Positions 52,795-62,010 of a DNA stretch of 64,000 bases are shown here, one piece after another. Below the pieces are notes generated by a model, which was given only the letters and a program-made list of their open reading frames with translations, was not told the DNA's origin and did no database searches. The number at the start of each line of letters is the position of its first letter. Position 1 is the stretch's first letter. The translations under genes were made by a program, and so were the position numbers. Origin of the DNA: Pontibacter korlensis (GTDB lineage: Bacteria; Bacteroidota; Bacteroidia; Cytophagales; Hymenobacteraceae); assembly GCF_000973725.1 (NCBI RefSeq), contig NZ_CP009621.1, positions 3,066,001-3,130,000 on the forward strand, given 5' to 3'.

Positions 52795-55700
52795 ATGAAA
52801 GAACTTTACGAAGTGTGGAGAGGTATAACTCTGCTCTTAACTTACTGGCATGGGCTTACTCGTTTGTGCCGTTATACATTTGCAATCCTTCTATTTAGTA
52901 TACTCCTGGTTAATCCGCAGCAGGTTTTTGCCCAGCCAGATGGATTTGTCGAAGAGCAGGTGGGTGGAGAGTGGGATGCCGCCGTTGGACTCACTTTCTC
53001 TGATAACGGCGAGCGCATGTACGTTTGGGAAAAAGCGGGCAAAGTATGGATACTGGAAAACGGAGAAAAGCTTGAAGAGCCGCTGCTTGATATCAGTGAA
53101 GAGGTAGGTAACTGGGGTGACCACGGTCTGCTCGGTTTTACACTCGATCCAAATTTTGAGAGCAACGGCTTTATATACCTACTGTATGTAGTAGATCGTC
53201 ACCACCTCATGAACTATGGCAAAGGCGGTTATAATCCTACTGCCAACGAGTACAATGAGGCTACCATTGCACGTGTAACCCGCTACAAAGTTAGGAACGA
53301 TGGCCGTTCTACTGATATGAACAGCAGAAAAGTGCTGCTAGGCGAAAGCGCTTCTACTGGTATTCCAATCCTTTATGTGTCGCACGGTATCGGCTCACTG
53401 GTGTTCGGCGAAGATGGTTCTTTGATGATATCTGTAGGGGATGGAGCTACTGCAAATGGTCAGGATACTGGCTGGAAACCAGGTCAGGAAACAGACAACT
53501 TTGTGGAGCAAGGCCTTCAGGATGGTATATTGGCAGAAGTGAACAACGTGGGTGCTTTCCGTGCACAGCAGGTGCATTCATTGAATGGTAAAATTCTGCG
53601 CATTAACCCTGCAACAGGCGATGGCTTACCTTCTAACCCGTTCTATAACAGTTCTAATCCTCGTGCTCCTGAGTCCAGAGTATGGGCGCTGGGCTTACGC
53701 AACCCCTTCCGTTTTACAGTGCGGCCGGGCACAGGCAGTGCAACACATCCGGGCGTTTTGTACATAGGAGATGTTGGCTGGCAGGACTGGGAAGAGATAA
53801 ATGTAGCACCAGAAGGAGGCCTGAATTTCGGATGGCCACTTTATGAGGGACTGGAGAAGCAGTCGTGGTACTACGATGGTACAGATGTGCCAACGCCTGA
53901 CATTAATAACCCACTTTACGGAACCGGCAACTGCGATAGAGAAACATTCTATTTTGAGGAGTTGATCGTGCAGCCAAGAGCCACTGAGGATCCATACTTT
54001 GGCAACTTCTGTAACTGGAACGTAACGATTCCTGAAGAGGTGCATACTTTCGTGCATACAAGACCAGCCATTGACTGGGCTAATGCAGCCATTACAGATG
54101 ATACAGCGCCTGTCGCTGTTACCCGTACCGGAACATTCAATGGTGAAGATGCAGCTGTGGTGAACGTTGGCGCGGCGGGTTCTCCGGTAACTGGTGACCC
54201 GTTCTACGGCAGTTCTTCTACCGGTGGTATCTGGTATACAGGACACAACATGCCTGCTGAATTCCAAAACACTTATTTCTTTGGTGATTATGGTGCAGGT
54301 TGGATCAAAGCCCTTGTTTTCGACAATGAAGATAAGCCTACCGCCATCAAAAACTTTATCGATGAGGGAGCTACTGTAACGGCTTTTGCACAAAACCCGG
54401 CTACTGGTGAGCTATACTACATAAATTATGGAGCAGAAATCAAGAAAGTTACCTTCTACGACGGTAATCTACCTCCTAAGGCTGTAGCTGAAGCAGACAA
54501 GCTTTTTGGAGCAAGTCCCCTGACTGTTAGTTTCAAAGGGGATGAATCAACAGATCCGGAAGGGGAAGCACTAAGCTACTCATGGGATTTCGGAGATGGT
54601 TCTGAAAAGTCTACCGAGGCGAATCCAAGCCACACGTTTACAGCAGAAGGAGTAGAAACTTTCGAAGTAGTACTTACCGTAACCGACTCTGAAGGACTGA
54701 CTTCTACAGCAAAGCTGGAGATAAACGTGAACAACACACCTCCGGTAGTTAATATCGTTAGTCCAGTTGATGGTTCTCATTACCCGATGAACCGCCAAAG
54801 CACTTATGACCTTAGAGCAGAAGTAACTGATGAGGAGGACGCAGATGAGCAGTTAAGCTACGAGTGGCTGGTTGCCCTGCACCACAACACACACTCTCAT
54901 CCTGAACCTATAGATTACAACCATGAAACAACTGCAACTATAGCTGCAGTTGGGTGCGACGGCGATACGTACTTCTACAGGTTCAGTCTGAAAGTAACAG
55001 ACTCGGGTGGCTTATCTACCACAGACTATGTAGACATATATCCGGACTGTAGCGGCGGTATTGTGGCCGCTGTGTCAGTGGCATCTCCTGCCAACAACGC
55101 TACATTTGATGAAGGCGAGCCAATCAAACTGACAGTTTCTTTTGCTGACGAAACACGCAATTGGGCCAAGGTTGATTACTTTAATGGCTCTACCTTTATT
55201 GCAACGGTAGATGCAAGTCCTTTTAGTTATAACTGGGAGGGGGCTGCTGCAGGTACTTATGCTATCAAGGCCAGAGCTACCGACAGTGAAGGCCATACTG
55301 CAGAATCTGAGCCTGTAAACGTCGTTGTAGGTGACGGCGGCGGTAGTGGTACTCCTGGCGAGCCTCTTGCAGACCTGTCTGATTGCTTGCCTGGCCTGGA
55401 ACATTACTTCGACCTGGATGAGGCAGAGGGTAATAGCTTTACAGACATTGCTACAGCAGCTAATGCTGTATGTGAAACCTGCCCAGAACCAACGGAGCAA
55501 GGTTTGTTTGAGGGAGCGCTGATATTTAATGGTACCAATACAGGTTTGAACTTTACAGAAGCCTCAAATTTCAACTGGGCTTCAGGTGATGCATTTAGTA
55601 TTGGGCTATGGGTAAAAACAGATGCAGAAATAGCAGGTAACATGGTGTTGATTGGTCGTGATGCCGCTGCTACTGATGCAGGAGTGCACTGGTGGATTGG

Positions 55701-56358
55701 TATAAACCCTGCAGGGCATGCAATGTTCTCTCTTAAGGATGCCACACATGCTGGTACTGAGGTAGGAGGCACAGGACCGGTGCTGAACGACGGTAACTGG
55801 CACTACATTGTAGCCGTGCGTGACGGAACCAACAACATGAACAAACTTTTTGTGGATGGCACATTGGTGCAGGAAGCACAAGTACAGTATGCTAACGACT
55901 TTGCAGATGAGGCGGCAGTCAATATCGGTTACCTTGATCGCTCTGGAGGTTTCCACTACAATGGAGCTATAGACGAGATAAAAGTATATAACAGAGCGGT
56001 AGCCCCGGATGAGGTTGCAGAGCGATTTAACGGGGGAAGTGGCGTTCTGTGTGGGCAATCTCCGCTGGGAATAACTGATAACCATACTTTTAATGGTAAA
56101 TTTGAGGTTTTCCCTAACCCAACCACTGGCAAGCAGATAAATGTTGTGGTATCTAATCTGGTGCCGGGTGAGAAAGCAAAGCTAACGCTTATCGACATCA
56201 CAGGTAAAAAGGTGCTGGAGCACACAGCTACTGCCGGACCTGATGGAGCTATCCGAACGTCGATCACTCCTAACCAGGAGCTATCAACTGGCTTATATAA
56301 CCTGCTGCTATACTCAGCGGAAAGAAAACTGAGCCGTAAAGTGATGGTCGCTCATTAA
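52795..56358 (+). CDS. T9SS type A cargo: PQQ-type sugar dehydrogenase-like, PKD, LamG
   Basis: Protein of 1187 residues. Signal segment about 24-43 (ends VFAQP). A six-blade beta-propeller of the soluble glucose dehydrogenase (GSDH/YliI) family covers about 45-565: DHGLLGFTLDPNF, SLNGKILRINP, GLRNPFRFTV and LYIGDVGWQDWEEIN. A PKD domain follows (SYSWDFGDG, about 575-655), then two Ig-like domains. A LamG domain (about 870-1085) resembles those of the preceding gene. A type A sorting domain (VFPNPTTGK) ends it. Family members oxidise sugars with PQQ, but many Bacteroidota homologues have no shown activity. Confidence 0.87.
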   Translation: MKELYEVWRGITLLLTYWHGLTRLCRYTFAILLFSILLVNPQQVFAQPDGFVEEQVGGEWDAAVGLTFSDNGERMYVWEKAGKVWILENGEKLEEPLLDISEEVGNWGDHGLLGFTLDPNFESNGFIYLLYVVDRHHLMNYGKGGYNPTANEYNEATIARVTRYKVRNDGRSTDMNSRKVLLGESASTGIPILYVSHGIGSLVFGEDGSLMISVGDGATANGQDTGWKPGQETDNFVEQGLQDGILAEVNNVGAFRAQQVHSLNGKILRINPATGDGLPSNPFYNSSNPRAPESRVWALGLRNPFRFTVRPGTGSATHPGVLYIGDVGWQDWEEINVAPEGGLNFGWPLYEGLEKQSWYYDGTDVPTPDINNPLYGTGNCDRETFYFEELIVQPRATEDPYFGNFCNWNVTIPEEVHTFVHTRPAIDWANAAITDDTAPVAVTRTGTFNGEDAAVVNVGAAGSPVTGDPFYGSSSTGGIWYTGHNMPAEFQNTYFFGDYGAGWIKALVFDNEDKPTAIKNFIDEGATVTAFAQNPATGELYYINYGAEIKKVTFYDGNLPPKAVAEADKLFGASPLTVSFKGDESTDPEGEALSYSWDFGDGSEKSTEANPSHTFTAEGVETFEVVLTVTDSEGLTSTAKLEINVNNTPPVVNIVSPVDGSHYPMNRQSTYDLRAEVTDEEDADEQLSYEWLVALHHNTHSHPEPIDYNHETTATIAAVGCDGDTYFYRFSLKVTDSGGLSTTDYVDIYPDCSGGIVAAVSVASPANNATFDEGEPIKLTVSFADETRNWAKVDYFNGSTFIATVDASPFSYNWEGAAAGTYAIKARATDSEGHTAESEPVNVVVGDGGGSGTPGEPLADLSDCLPGLEHYFDLDEAEGNSFTDIATAANAVCETCPEPTEQGLFEGALIFNGTNTGLNFTEASNFNWASGDAFSIGLWVKTDAEIAGNMVLIGRDAAATDAGVHWWIGINPAGHAMFSLKDATHAGTEVGGTGPVLNDGNWHYIVAVRDGTNNMNKLFVDGTLVQEAQVQYANDFADEAAVNIGYLDRSGGFHYNGAIDEIKVYNRAVAPDEVAERFNGGSGVLCGQSPLGITDNHTFNGKFEVFPNPTTGKQINVVVSNLVPGEKAKLTLIDITGKKVLEHTATAGPDGAIRTSITPNQELSTGLYNLLLYSAERKLSRKVMVAH

Positions 56359-56385
56359 CCTGCTAACACAAACACTTACAAATAA

Positions 56386-56415
56386 AAAAGGGCCTGCAAT
56401 GTTGCAGGCCCTTTT
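56386..56415. terminator. Bidirectional terminator between convergent cargo genes
   Basis: Stem of up to 14 bp (56386-56399 with 56402-56415), GC-rich core with A/T outer pairs, giving a T-run on each strand. Confidence 0.9.
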
Positions 56416-56441
56416 CTGTATAGGCTAAAAGTTGTGATGTG

Positions 56442-59285
56442 TTATTCTTTTACGATCTTGATGCTATCGCTCTTACCAGCTTTGTCAGTGTACTTCAGGA
56501 AGTACAGACCAGTTTTCAGATCAGCCAGGTTGAAGGTCAGTTGGTTGTTAACCAGCTCAAGCTTTGACTCTTTGTAAACTACGCGGCCAGTTTGGTCAAG
56601 CACAACTACCTCAGCCAGTTCTACTTCTTTGTCACCGAAGTTCAGTGTTACTACATCACGGAACGGGTTAGGGTAAGCTGTAGTCTGTGCAAAGAATGCA
56701 TCTGAGTCCGATACTTCAGAAACCTGCAGGGCAGAGATATTCTCAAGTGACTCTCCAAGTGGAGACAGTCTGTTACCTGCAATTGGAGCTTCTTTAGCAC
56801 CGCTTGGCAACTGCCACGCTACGGCTACGTTGTCACCGCCACCACCTTCAAGGTGCAGAGCTTCGATGTAGTAACGCTTGCCAGCTTCCAGTGTGATTTT
56901 AGCTGACTGCTGTCCGCTGCGCTTTGTCCACTCACGGGCACCTGTCCAGTCGCTTACGTAGGCAATACGTTGCTTTTTCGCTGGGTCTTCTGTTGTGCTC
57001 AGGTAAAGCTCAGCTTTGTCATCACCTGCAATCCAGAAGGTATACTGTCCAGACTCAGGAGCTGTAATGTATCCGCGGATACGCTGACCATAGTTATCAC
57101 CTGTGTTAGATGGAGCCTCAAAAGAAGTCAGATCCTGTGTGTGGTGCGGCTTTGTGGTTACCGGAATCACGCTCACGGTGCTGCCGTGTACACTGTTCCA
57201 CTTCTCAAGAGTAATCTTGCCAACTGGCGCAGTGATGGATGTTGCTACTACAGGAGCCTTGCTACCCATTTCAGACAATCTGTTACCTGCAATCGGAGCT
57301 TCTTTAGTTCCGTTTGGCAACTGCCATGCTACAGCCAGGTTGTCACCACCACCTTCTTGCTTGCTCAACGCCTCGATGTAGTAACGCTTGCCAGCTTCCA
57401 GTGTGATTTTAGCTGACTGCTGTGTGCTGTGCTTTGTCCACTCACGGGCACCTGTCCAGCTGTTAGTATAAGCTATTTTCTTCTTGCCTGCCGGGTCTTC
57501 TGTTGTGCTCAGGTATAGTTCAGCCTGGTCATCACCAGCAACCCAGAAAGTATATTGGCCAGACACTGGAGCTGTTACGTAGCCACGGATACGCTGACCG
57601 TAGTTATTGCCTTTGCCACTAGGAGCCTCGAACAGTGTAAGTTCAGAAGAGCTTGTTGGCGTCTGGTTTACGGGAACCACACTAACACCTGCGCCATGTA
57701 TGTTTGCCCAGAAGTCGTGTGTGATTTTTCCTGTGCCAGCGGCTGTGTTAGAAGAAGGTGCCTGCTCAGTAGAAGCAACAGGAGCCTCCTCAACTACTTG
57801 TTTTTCAACATTTACACTTACTGCAGATGATGTTTTTGAAGCACCAGCGTTGTCGTAAGCTTTGGCTGTAAGGGAATATGTTCCTACGGCTACATTGTTC
57901 CAGGTATAGCTAAAAGGAGCGCTTGTGTCTTCGCCTAGCTTAACTGCACCCTGGTAGAACTCTACCTTTGTTACAGAACCATCTGTGTCGTTAGCGTTTG
58001 CGTTGATCACAATTGAAGTTCCGAACGCAACATTAGAATTAGCTGTAGGAGATGTGATAGCTACAGTAGGAGCCTGGTTTGCTGGAGTAGCGCTAGCTGA
58101 ACCATTAGGTCCCAGAACGATGCCGTTCTTGCTTAGCTTGCTCTGCCACATGCTGAACTCGTCCTTCTCAGACTGCTTCGTGATTGGGTTTGGAAGGAAC
58201 GTGTTGTTTTTGAAATCAGCGTTCTCAGCTACAGAGACATCGTTACGATTGTTGTTGTATCCCCATGCTACAATACCAACTACGTTATTATCAACTGAGT
58301 TAGCGAACGTAGTGTTTTGGTGATAATAGTCCTTGCTCCAAAGGCCTGAAGTATACATGCTATACTTAGAACCGTTGTCGAAAGTAGCAGCGTTTACAGC
58401 TCTGTTGTGGTGATAGCGGATGTTGTTACCACCGGCAATACCCATAGAGTAGTTACCTAAACCAATAAGCTGGTTTTCGTATGCTTCGATGTAAGCAGGG
58501 CAGTCATTGATGCCTGCGTCACCGTCAGTGATGATACCACCACCTGAATACTTGGTGCCATTAGCTGGCGCAGGGTAAGCTCCCTGGATGTAGTTGTTGT
58601 GGATACGGATTGGTGATCCTGCAAAGCCACGAGTGTTGTAGATGTTGATGTTATCCTCTACAAGAGACTTGTCAGCCTCGTTGATTACCTGGTTCCAGGC
58701 AACCTCAGCGTGACGGATGGCACCTTTAAAGTTGAACTGCACAAACTGAGAGTGCTCTTTGTCGCCACCGTACACACGGCCATCAATGTTTTTGGCAACG
58801 TTGTAGCGGATACGGATACCTTCAGATGAAGAGTTATCGCCTTCGTAGCGAGTACCTGCGTAGATACCTGCAGTGCTTTCCATGTAGCAGTTTTCCACCA
58901 CTAGGTTCTGGAAGTTGTTAACTGTTACGAAGCGGCGAGGTTTTTTGTAATCTCTCCACGGTGTCTGCTGAATACCGTAGCCATTTGTGTGGCGAACAGT
59001 CAGGTTAACAGAGTAACCCCAGCTCTTGATCAGGTAACCAGCACCACGAATGTTCGAGTTTTCAATGATGACCGGCTCGCTGGTTCTGATCTCTACTGCG
59101 GCGACCTCAGAGTCTTTAGACTCCCAATTACCTTTGTAAGTTCCTCCTTTAGTGATCACTAGCGGACCGCTATAAGACTGTGCTAATACTGTTGAAGGAA
59201 GAAGCACGAACAAAATGTAGGCAAAAAGCTGAGCTACTACAGCTCTACCTGCCCTCTTGCTCAGGTTTGAGGTTTTTGTGTTCAT
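56442..59285 (-). CDS. T9SS type A cargo: beta-helix with Ig and two PA14 domains
   Basis: Surface protein of 947 residues. Signal peptide 1-35 (ends VLAQS). A right-handed parallel beta-helix fills about 37-385 (runs such as PVIIENSNIRGAGYLI and IRIHNNYIQGAYP). An Ig-like domain is at about 405-500 (TVAITSPTANSN, VKLGEDTSAPFSYTW). Two tandem PA14 domains are at about 525-690 and 695-850, each with NYGQRIRGY, GDD-x-AELYLSTTEDP and WTGAREWTK. A type A sorting domain closes the protein (AYPNPFRDVV, GLYFLKYTDKAG). Beta-helices of this type are found in polysaccharide lyases and epimerases; PA14 binds sugars. It is paralogous to the gene at 59903. Confidence 0.9.
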   Translation of the reverse strand: MNTKTSNLSKRAGRAVVAQLFAYILFVLLPSTVLAQSYSGPLVITKGGTYKGNWESKDSEVAAVEIRTSEPVIIENSNIRGAGYLIKSWGYSVNLTVRHTNGYGIQQTPWRDYKKPRRFVTVNNFQNLVVENCYMESTAGIYAGTRYEGDNSSSEGIRIRYNVAKNIDGRVYGGDKEHSQFVQFNFKGAIRHAEVAWNQVINEADKSLVEDNINIYNTRGFAGSPIRIHNNYIQGAYPAPANGTKYSGGGIITDGDAGINDCPAYIEAYENQLIGLGNYSMGIAGGNNIRYHHNRAVNAATFDNGSKYSMYTSGLWSKDYYHQNTTFANSVDNNVVGIVAWGYNNNRNDVSVAENADFKNNTFLPNPITKQSEKDEFSMWQSKLSKNGIVLGPNGSASATPANQAPTVAITSPTANSNVAFGTSIVINANANDTDGSVTKVEFYQGAVKLGEDTSAPFSYTWNNVAVGTYSLTAKAYDNAGASKTSSAVSVNVEKQVVEEAPVASTEQAPSSNTAAGTGKITHDFWANIHGAGVSVVPVNQTPTSSSELTLFEAPSGKGNNYGQRIRGYVTAPVSGQYTFWVAGDDQAELYLSTTEDPAGKKKIAYTNSWTGAREWTKHSTQQSAKITLEAGKRYYIEALSKQEGGGDNLAVAWQLPNGTKEAPIAGNRLSEMGSKAPVVATSITAPVGKITLEKWNSVHGSTVSVIPVTTKPHHTQDLTSFEAPSNTGDNYGQRIRGYITAPESGQYTFWIAGDDKAELYLSTTEDPAKKQRIAYVSDWTGAREWTKRSGQQSAKITLEAGKRYYIEALHLEGGGGDNVAVAWQLPSGAKEAPIAGNRLSPLGESLENISALQVSEVSDSDAFFAQTTAYPNPFRDVVTLNFGDKEVELAEVVVLDQTGRVVYKESKLELVNNQLTFNLADLKTGLYFLKYTDKAGKSDSIKIVKE
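56863..56913 (-). repeat. PA14 repeat, copy 2 (51-bp identical block)
   Basis: 51 bases identical to 57373-57423, offset 510 bases, which equals one PA14 domain of 170 residues. Similarity continues to both sides, so the whole domain was duplicated fairly recently. Confidence 0.85.
57373..57423 (-). repeat. PA14 repeat, copy 1 (51-bp identical block)
   Basis: Partner of 56863-56913. This copy codes for the upstream PA14 domain in the protein. Confidence 0.85.
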
Positions 59286-59902
59286 TTCCTTTGGCTAAAA
59301 GTTGAAAATTAGATTTTTTAATGTTTTGTTTCCTTTAAAAATCTCACAGTATCCTTTGGCTTTAGTACTGTTAATAAGATTTTTTCTATTTAAGAGTATA
59401 AACTCTTGTTTGTTACTAAGTGGCTAAATTCTTAATATATAAACTGTTGCAAATATAAAGAGGAAATTTTTTCTAATCATAACCTTTGTTGAAAAAAACA
59501 TAAAAAAAATATCTTGATGTTAGAATATTAATATAGATAAAGCATGTTTTTGGAGATAAAAATGCCGAATATGATCAGTAAAAGTATATTTTGAAAGGTT
59601 ACAGTAAATAAGGTTGTATAAAAATAGTTATAGGCGTGATTTTGCCTATAAATGTGCTATATAGGAAATTTTAGCCAAGAAATTATCGATCTACTTGTTT
59701 GTTAGAGGAGAGTGCAGGAAGATGATGTAGATAGTAATATTATGAGTTATATATATTTAGATGATTGAATTCTTGTGAAGGTTTTAATTTGTACTTTTCA
59801 AGTGTGGAATATTTCCACACTTATGCTGAAGCAAGAACAAAAAGTGCTTTTATAGCTTGTAGAGGGATGTGCTAATTCCACAATGTGTGGAGTTGGGCTA
59901 TG
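59286..59902. other. 617-bp AT-rich spacer
   Basis: No gene is supported. The left part is the leader of the secreted beta-helix gene, with a small hairpin (59392-59407) and a TATATTTG box on the minus strand at 59450-59457. The remainder is AT-rich, with A/T runs. The right end near 59800-59900 is the 3' region of the anchored beta-helix gene, with no clear terminator. Confidence 0.5.
59450..59457 (-). promoter_or_regulatory. Candidate Bacteroidota -7 promoter box
   Basis: TATATTTG on the minus strand matches the TAnnTTTG consensus, about 165 bases before the secreted beta-helix gene. I did not find a well-placed -33 TTTG, so confidence is low. Confidence 0.3.
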
Positions 59903-61156
59903 TTATAAGTGGGATAGGGGACCTATTTTGATCCTGTTAGATCGCAATTTTTCTTGCCAGAGGTCGTATTCTGTTGCCTCTAAGTCCTTGGTCACGCTGT
60001 CAGGGAGTATGTGGTTCGCATATTCTGCAGCGGCGGCGAATGTGCTGTCGTAAACTTCGTTACGCCACGTTCGGTCCTTGCCAAGCACAGCAAGAGTATT
60101 GTGGTGCATGCTGTTGTCAAAGGTGTTACTCATCTTGTAGTAGTCTTTGGCCCAAATACCACTCGTCCAGAAGTGATAGGGCTTGCCACTAGGAAACCGT
60201 GCTGCTACAACTGCCCGGTTATGATGCATTTCAATGTTGTTGCCCCCCGCTATGCCCAGGCAGTAGTTGCCTAGCCCCACCAGATGGTTCTCGTACACCT
60301 TTACATAGGCTGTTGCCCTGAGTGAGTCGGTGCCGGGGGAGTCTGCTATTATGCCTCCTCCAGAATACTCTTCAAGGTGAAGGGGGTAAGGGAAAGCTCC
60401 CTGAATGTAATTGTTGTGGATACGGATAGGGGACTGAGGCGTACCTCTGGAGTTATAAATGTTGATGTTATCCTCTACGGCAGATACACCTGGCTGATTT
60501 ATCACCTCATTCCAGGCTATCTCTGCATGAGGTACCTCGCCGCGGTAGTTAAACTGTACAAACTGCACACGGTCTTTCCCGCTGTAAACCTGTCCGTTGA
60601 TGTTAAGTGCCTTGTTGTAACGTATCTTTATGGTCTGCTCTGGACTTCCGTTACCAGTATACTCTACGCCAAGGTAGATGCCTGCTGTCTCTTCCATATA
60701 GCAATGCTCTACCACTACATTACTAAAAACATCTACTGCAAGAAAGCGGCGAGGCTTCATGTAGTCAGTGTATGGAGTGGGGCGGAGGCCATAACCTTCC
60801 GTATTGCGCACAGTTATATTAGCTCCATAGCCCTGGCTGCGGATTAGAAAGCCAGCCCCTCTTATTTTCGAATTTTCAATTATTACCGGCTCTTTTGTGC
60901 GAACATCCACCGCTGCTACGTCTGAGTCTTTAGACTCCCAATTGCCTGAGTAGGTGCCACCTTTGGTAATAATGAGAGGGCCTTCGTAATCAGGTGCCGC
61001 AGCCTTGGGTGAGAAGTTCAGCTCTCGCATCAGGCTTGCAATGGCCAAAAACAAAAGAATGGCAGCCGCAAAAGCAAAAAGCCACCCTCTGCCACTTAGC
61101 AGCGAATGGCTGCGATGGCGGAAGGTGGCTTCTATGCTCCTCACGTTTTGCTGCAT
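59903..61156 (-). CDS. Membrane-anchored right-handed beta-helix protein
   Basis: Protein of 417 residues. A basic N-terminus and one membrane segment (about 23-44) suggest inner-membrane anchoring with the beta-helix in the periplasm; no sorting domain follows. The beta-helix (about 58-400) is parallel in sequence to residues 40-390 of the secreted protein at 56442 (shared GPLIITKGGTYSGNWESKDS, PVIIENSKIRGAG, IRIHNNYIQGA). Its ATG follows the GT2 stop with no gap, so it belongs to the glycosyltransferase operon. A periplasmic lyase or epimerase role on the polymer is possible, as with AlgG. Confidence 0.85.
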   Translation of the reverse strand: MQQNVRSIEATFRHRSHSLLSGRGWLFAFAAAILLFLAIASLMRELNFSPKAAAPDYEGPLIITKGGTYSGNWESKDSDVAAVDVRTKEPVIIENSKIRGAGFLIRSQGYGANITVRNTEGYGLRPTPYTDYMKPRRFLAVDVFSNVVVEHCYMEETAGIYLGVEYTGNGSPEQTIKIRYNKALNINGQVYSGKDRVQFVQFNYRGEVPHAEIAWNEVINQPGVSAVEDNINIYNSRGTPQSPIRIHNNYIQGAFPYPLHLEEYSGGGIIADSPGTDSLRATAYVKVYENHLVGLGNYCLGIAGGNNIEMHHNRAVVAARFPSGKPYHFWTSGIWAKDYYKMSNTFDNSMHHNTLAVLGKDRTWRNEVYDSTFAAAAEYANHILPDSVTKDLEATEYDLWQEKLRSNRIKIGPLSHL

Positions 61157-61996
61157 CTATTTCAGCATATAGCCAAAAATACGACGGGCGTAACCATTGG
61201 CCAGGTAGTATGGAATATAAGGAGTTGGGCAGTTCTTTAATGTAAATCGGGTAAAATCGCGAAGATTACCACCGCCTTTGATATCAAAAAGGTGCTTGTA
61301 GAAGTTAGCCAGCGATTTGCTCTGGCGGTTTTGGCGCTCACCACTCTCTTCCGGGTAAGTATAAAGCTTAGCATCGTAATTGACGTACAGCTCAAACCCG
61401 TTGCGCAAGGCTGTGTGGGTAAAGTCGTAGTCTGCCACATAGTGCGGGAATCTATCCTGATCCAGGAGGCCGATCTTTTCAAAGACGGCGCGAGGTATAA
61501 GCAGACCGCGGCCCGGCAACTGAGATACAGCATGCAGCCCTACCTGTTTCTCTTTAGGCAGCTCATGCAGCAGGTGACGCACTTTATTTAGCTTGAAATC
61601 TACTATCTCGCCTCCAAAGGCTGGCTCACGGGTACCGGCATCCATTTCCAATGCACCAATAATGGCATTTGGCTTCTGGGCCATCCATTTATAAGTGTTC
61701 TCAATGTAGCCTTCGGCTACTTCCAGGTCGTTGTTCAGCGTCATCACATAATCAGCTCCCTGTTGTAAGGCGTGTTTGATGCCCATATTCACACTGGCTG
61801 TCCAGAATAGGTTGCCGTCTCCGAAGAGAACTTCTACTTCCGGAAACTCTTCGCGCAGCATCTCTGCGGTGCCATCGGTGGAGCCATCGTCCACTACAAT
61901 TACTTTAAAGTTTTGGTTGGTGCCTCGCTTGAGTGACAGCAGGCACTCTTTGGTGAAGTTCTTTCTATTAAAAACAGGTATAACAATGTATAGCAT
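61157..61996 (-). CDS. Glycosyltransferase family 2
   Basis: Cytoplasmic GT-A enzyme of 279 residues. The N-terminus VIPVFNRKNFTKECL, then VVDDGSTDGT, and the metal-binding MTLNNDLEV (N-D variant of DxD) identify GT2 of the rhamnosyltransferase-like type. The later motif is GRGLLIPRAVFEKIGLLD. It probably adds a sugar to the repeat unit. Gap to the upstream GT4 gene is 14 bases and to the downstream beta-helix gene zero. Confidence 0.92.
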   Translation of the reverse strand: MLYIVIPVFNRKNFTKECLLSLKRGTNQNFKVIVVDDGSTDGTAEMLREEFPEVEVLFGDGNLFWTASVNMGIKHALQQGADYVMTLNNDLEVAEGYIENTYKWMAQKPNAIIGALEMDAGTREPAFGGEIVDFKLNKVRHLLHELPKEKQVGLHAVSQLPGRGLLIPRAVFEKIGLLDQDRFPHYVADYDFTHTALRNGFELYVNYDAKLYTYPEESGERQNRQSKSLANFYKHLFDIKGGGNLRDFTRFTLKNCPTPYIPYYLANGYARRIFGYMLK

Positions 61997-62010
61997 ATGT
62001 GTTAAAGGCT

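Noticed and set aside
53695..54393. 232-codon minus-strand frame
   Set aside because: It lies antisense inside the sugar dehydrogenase-like gene, which has full family motifs; the frame is a shadow of its codon use.
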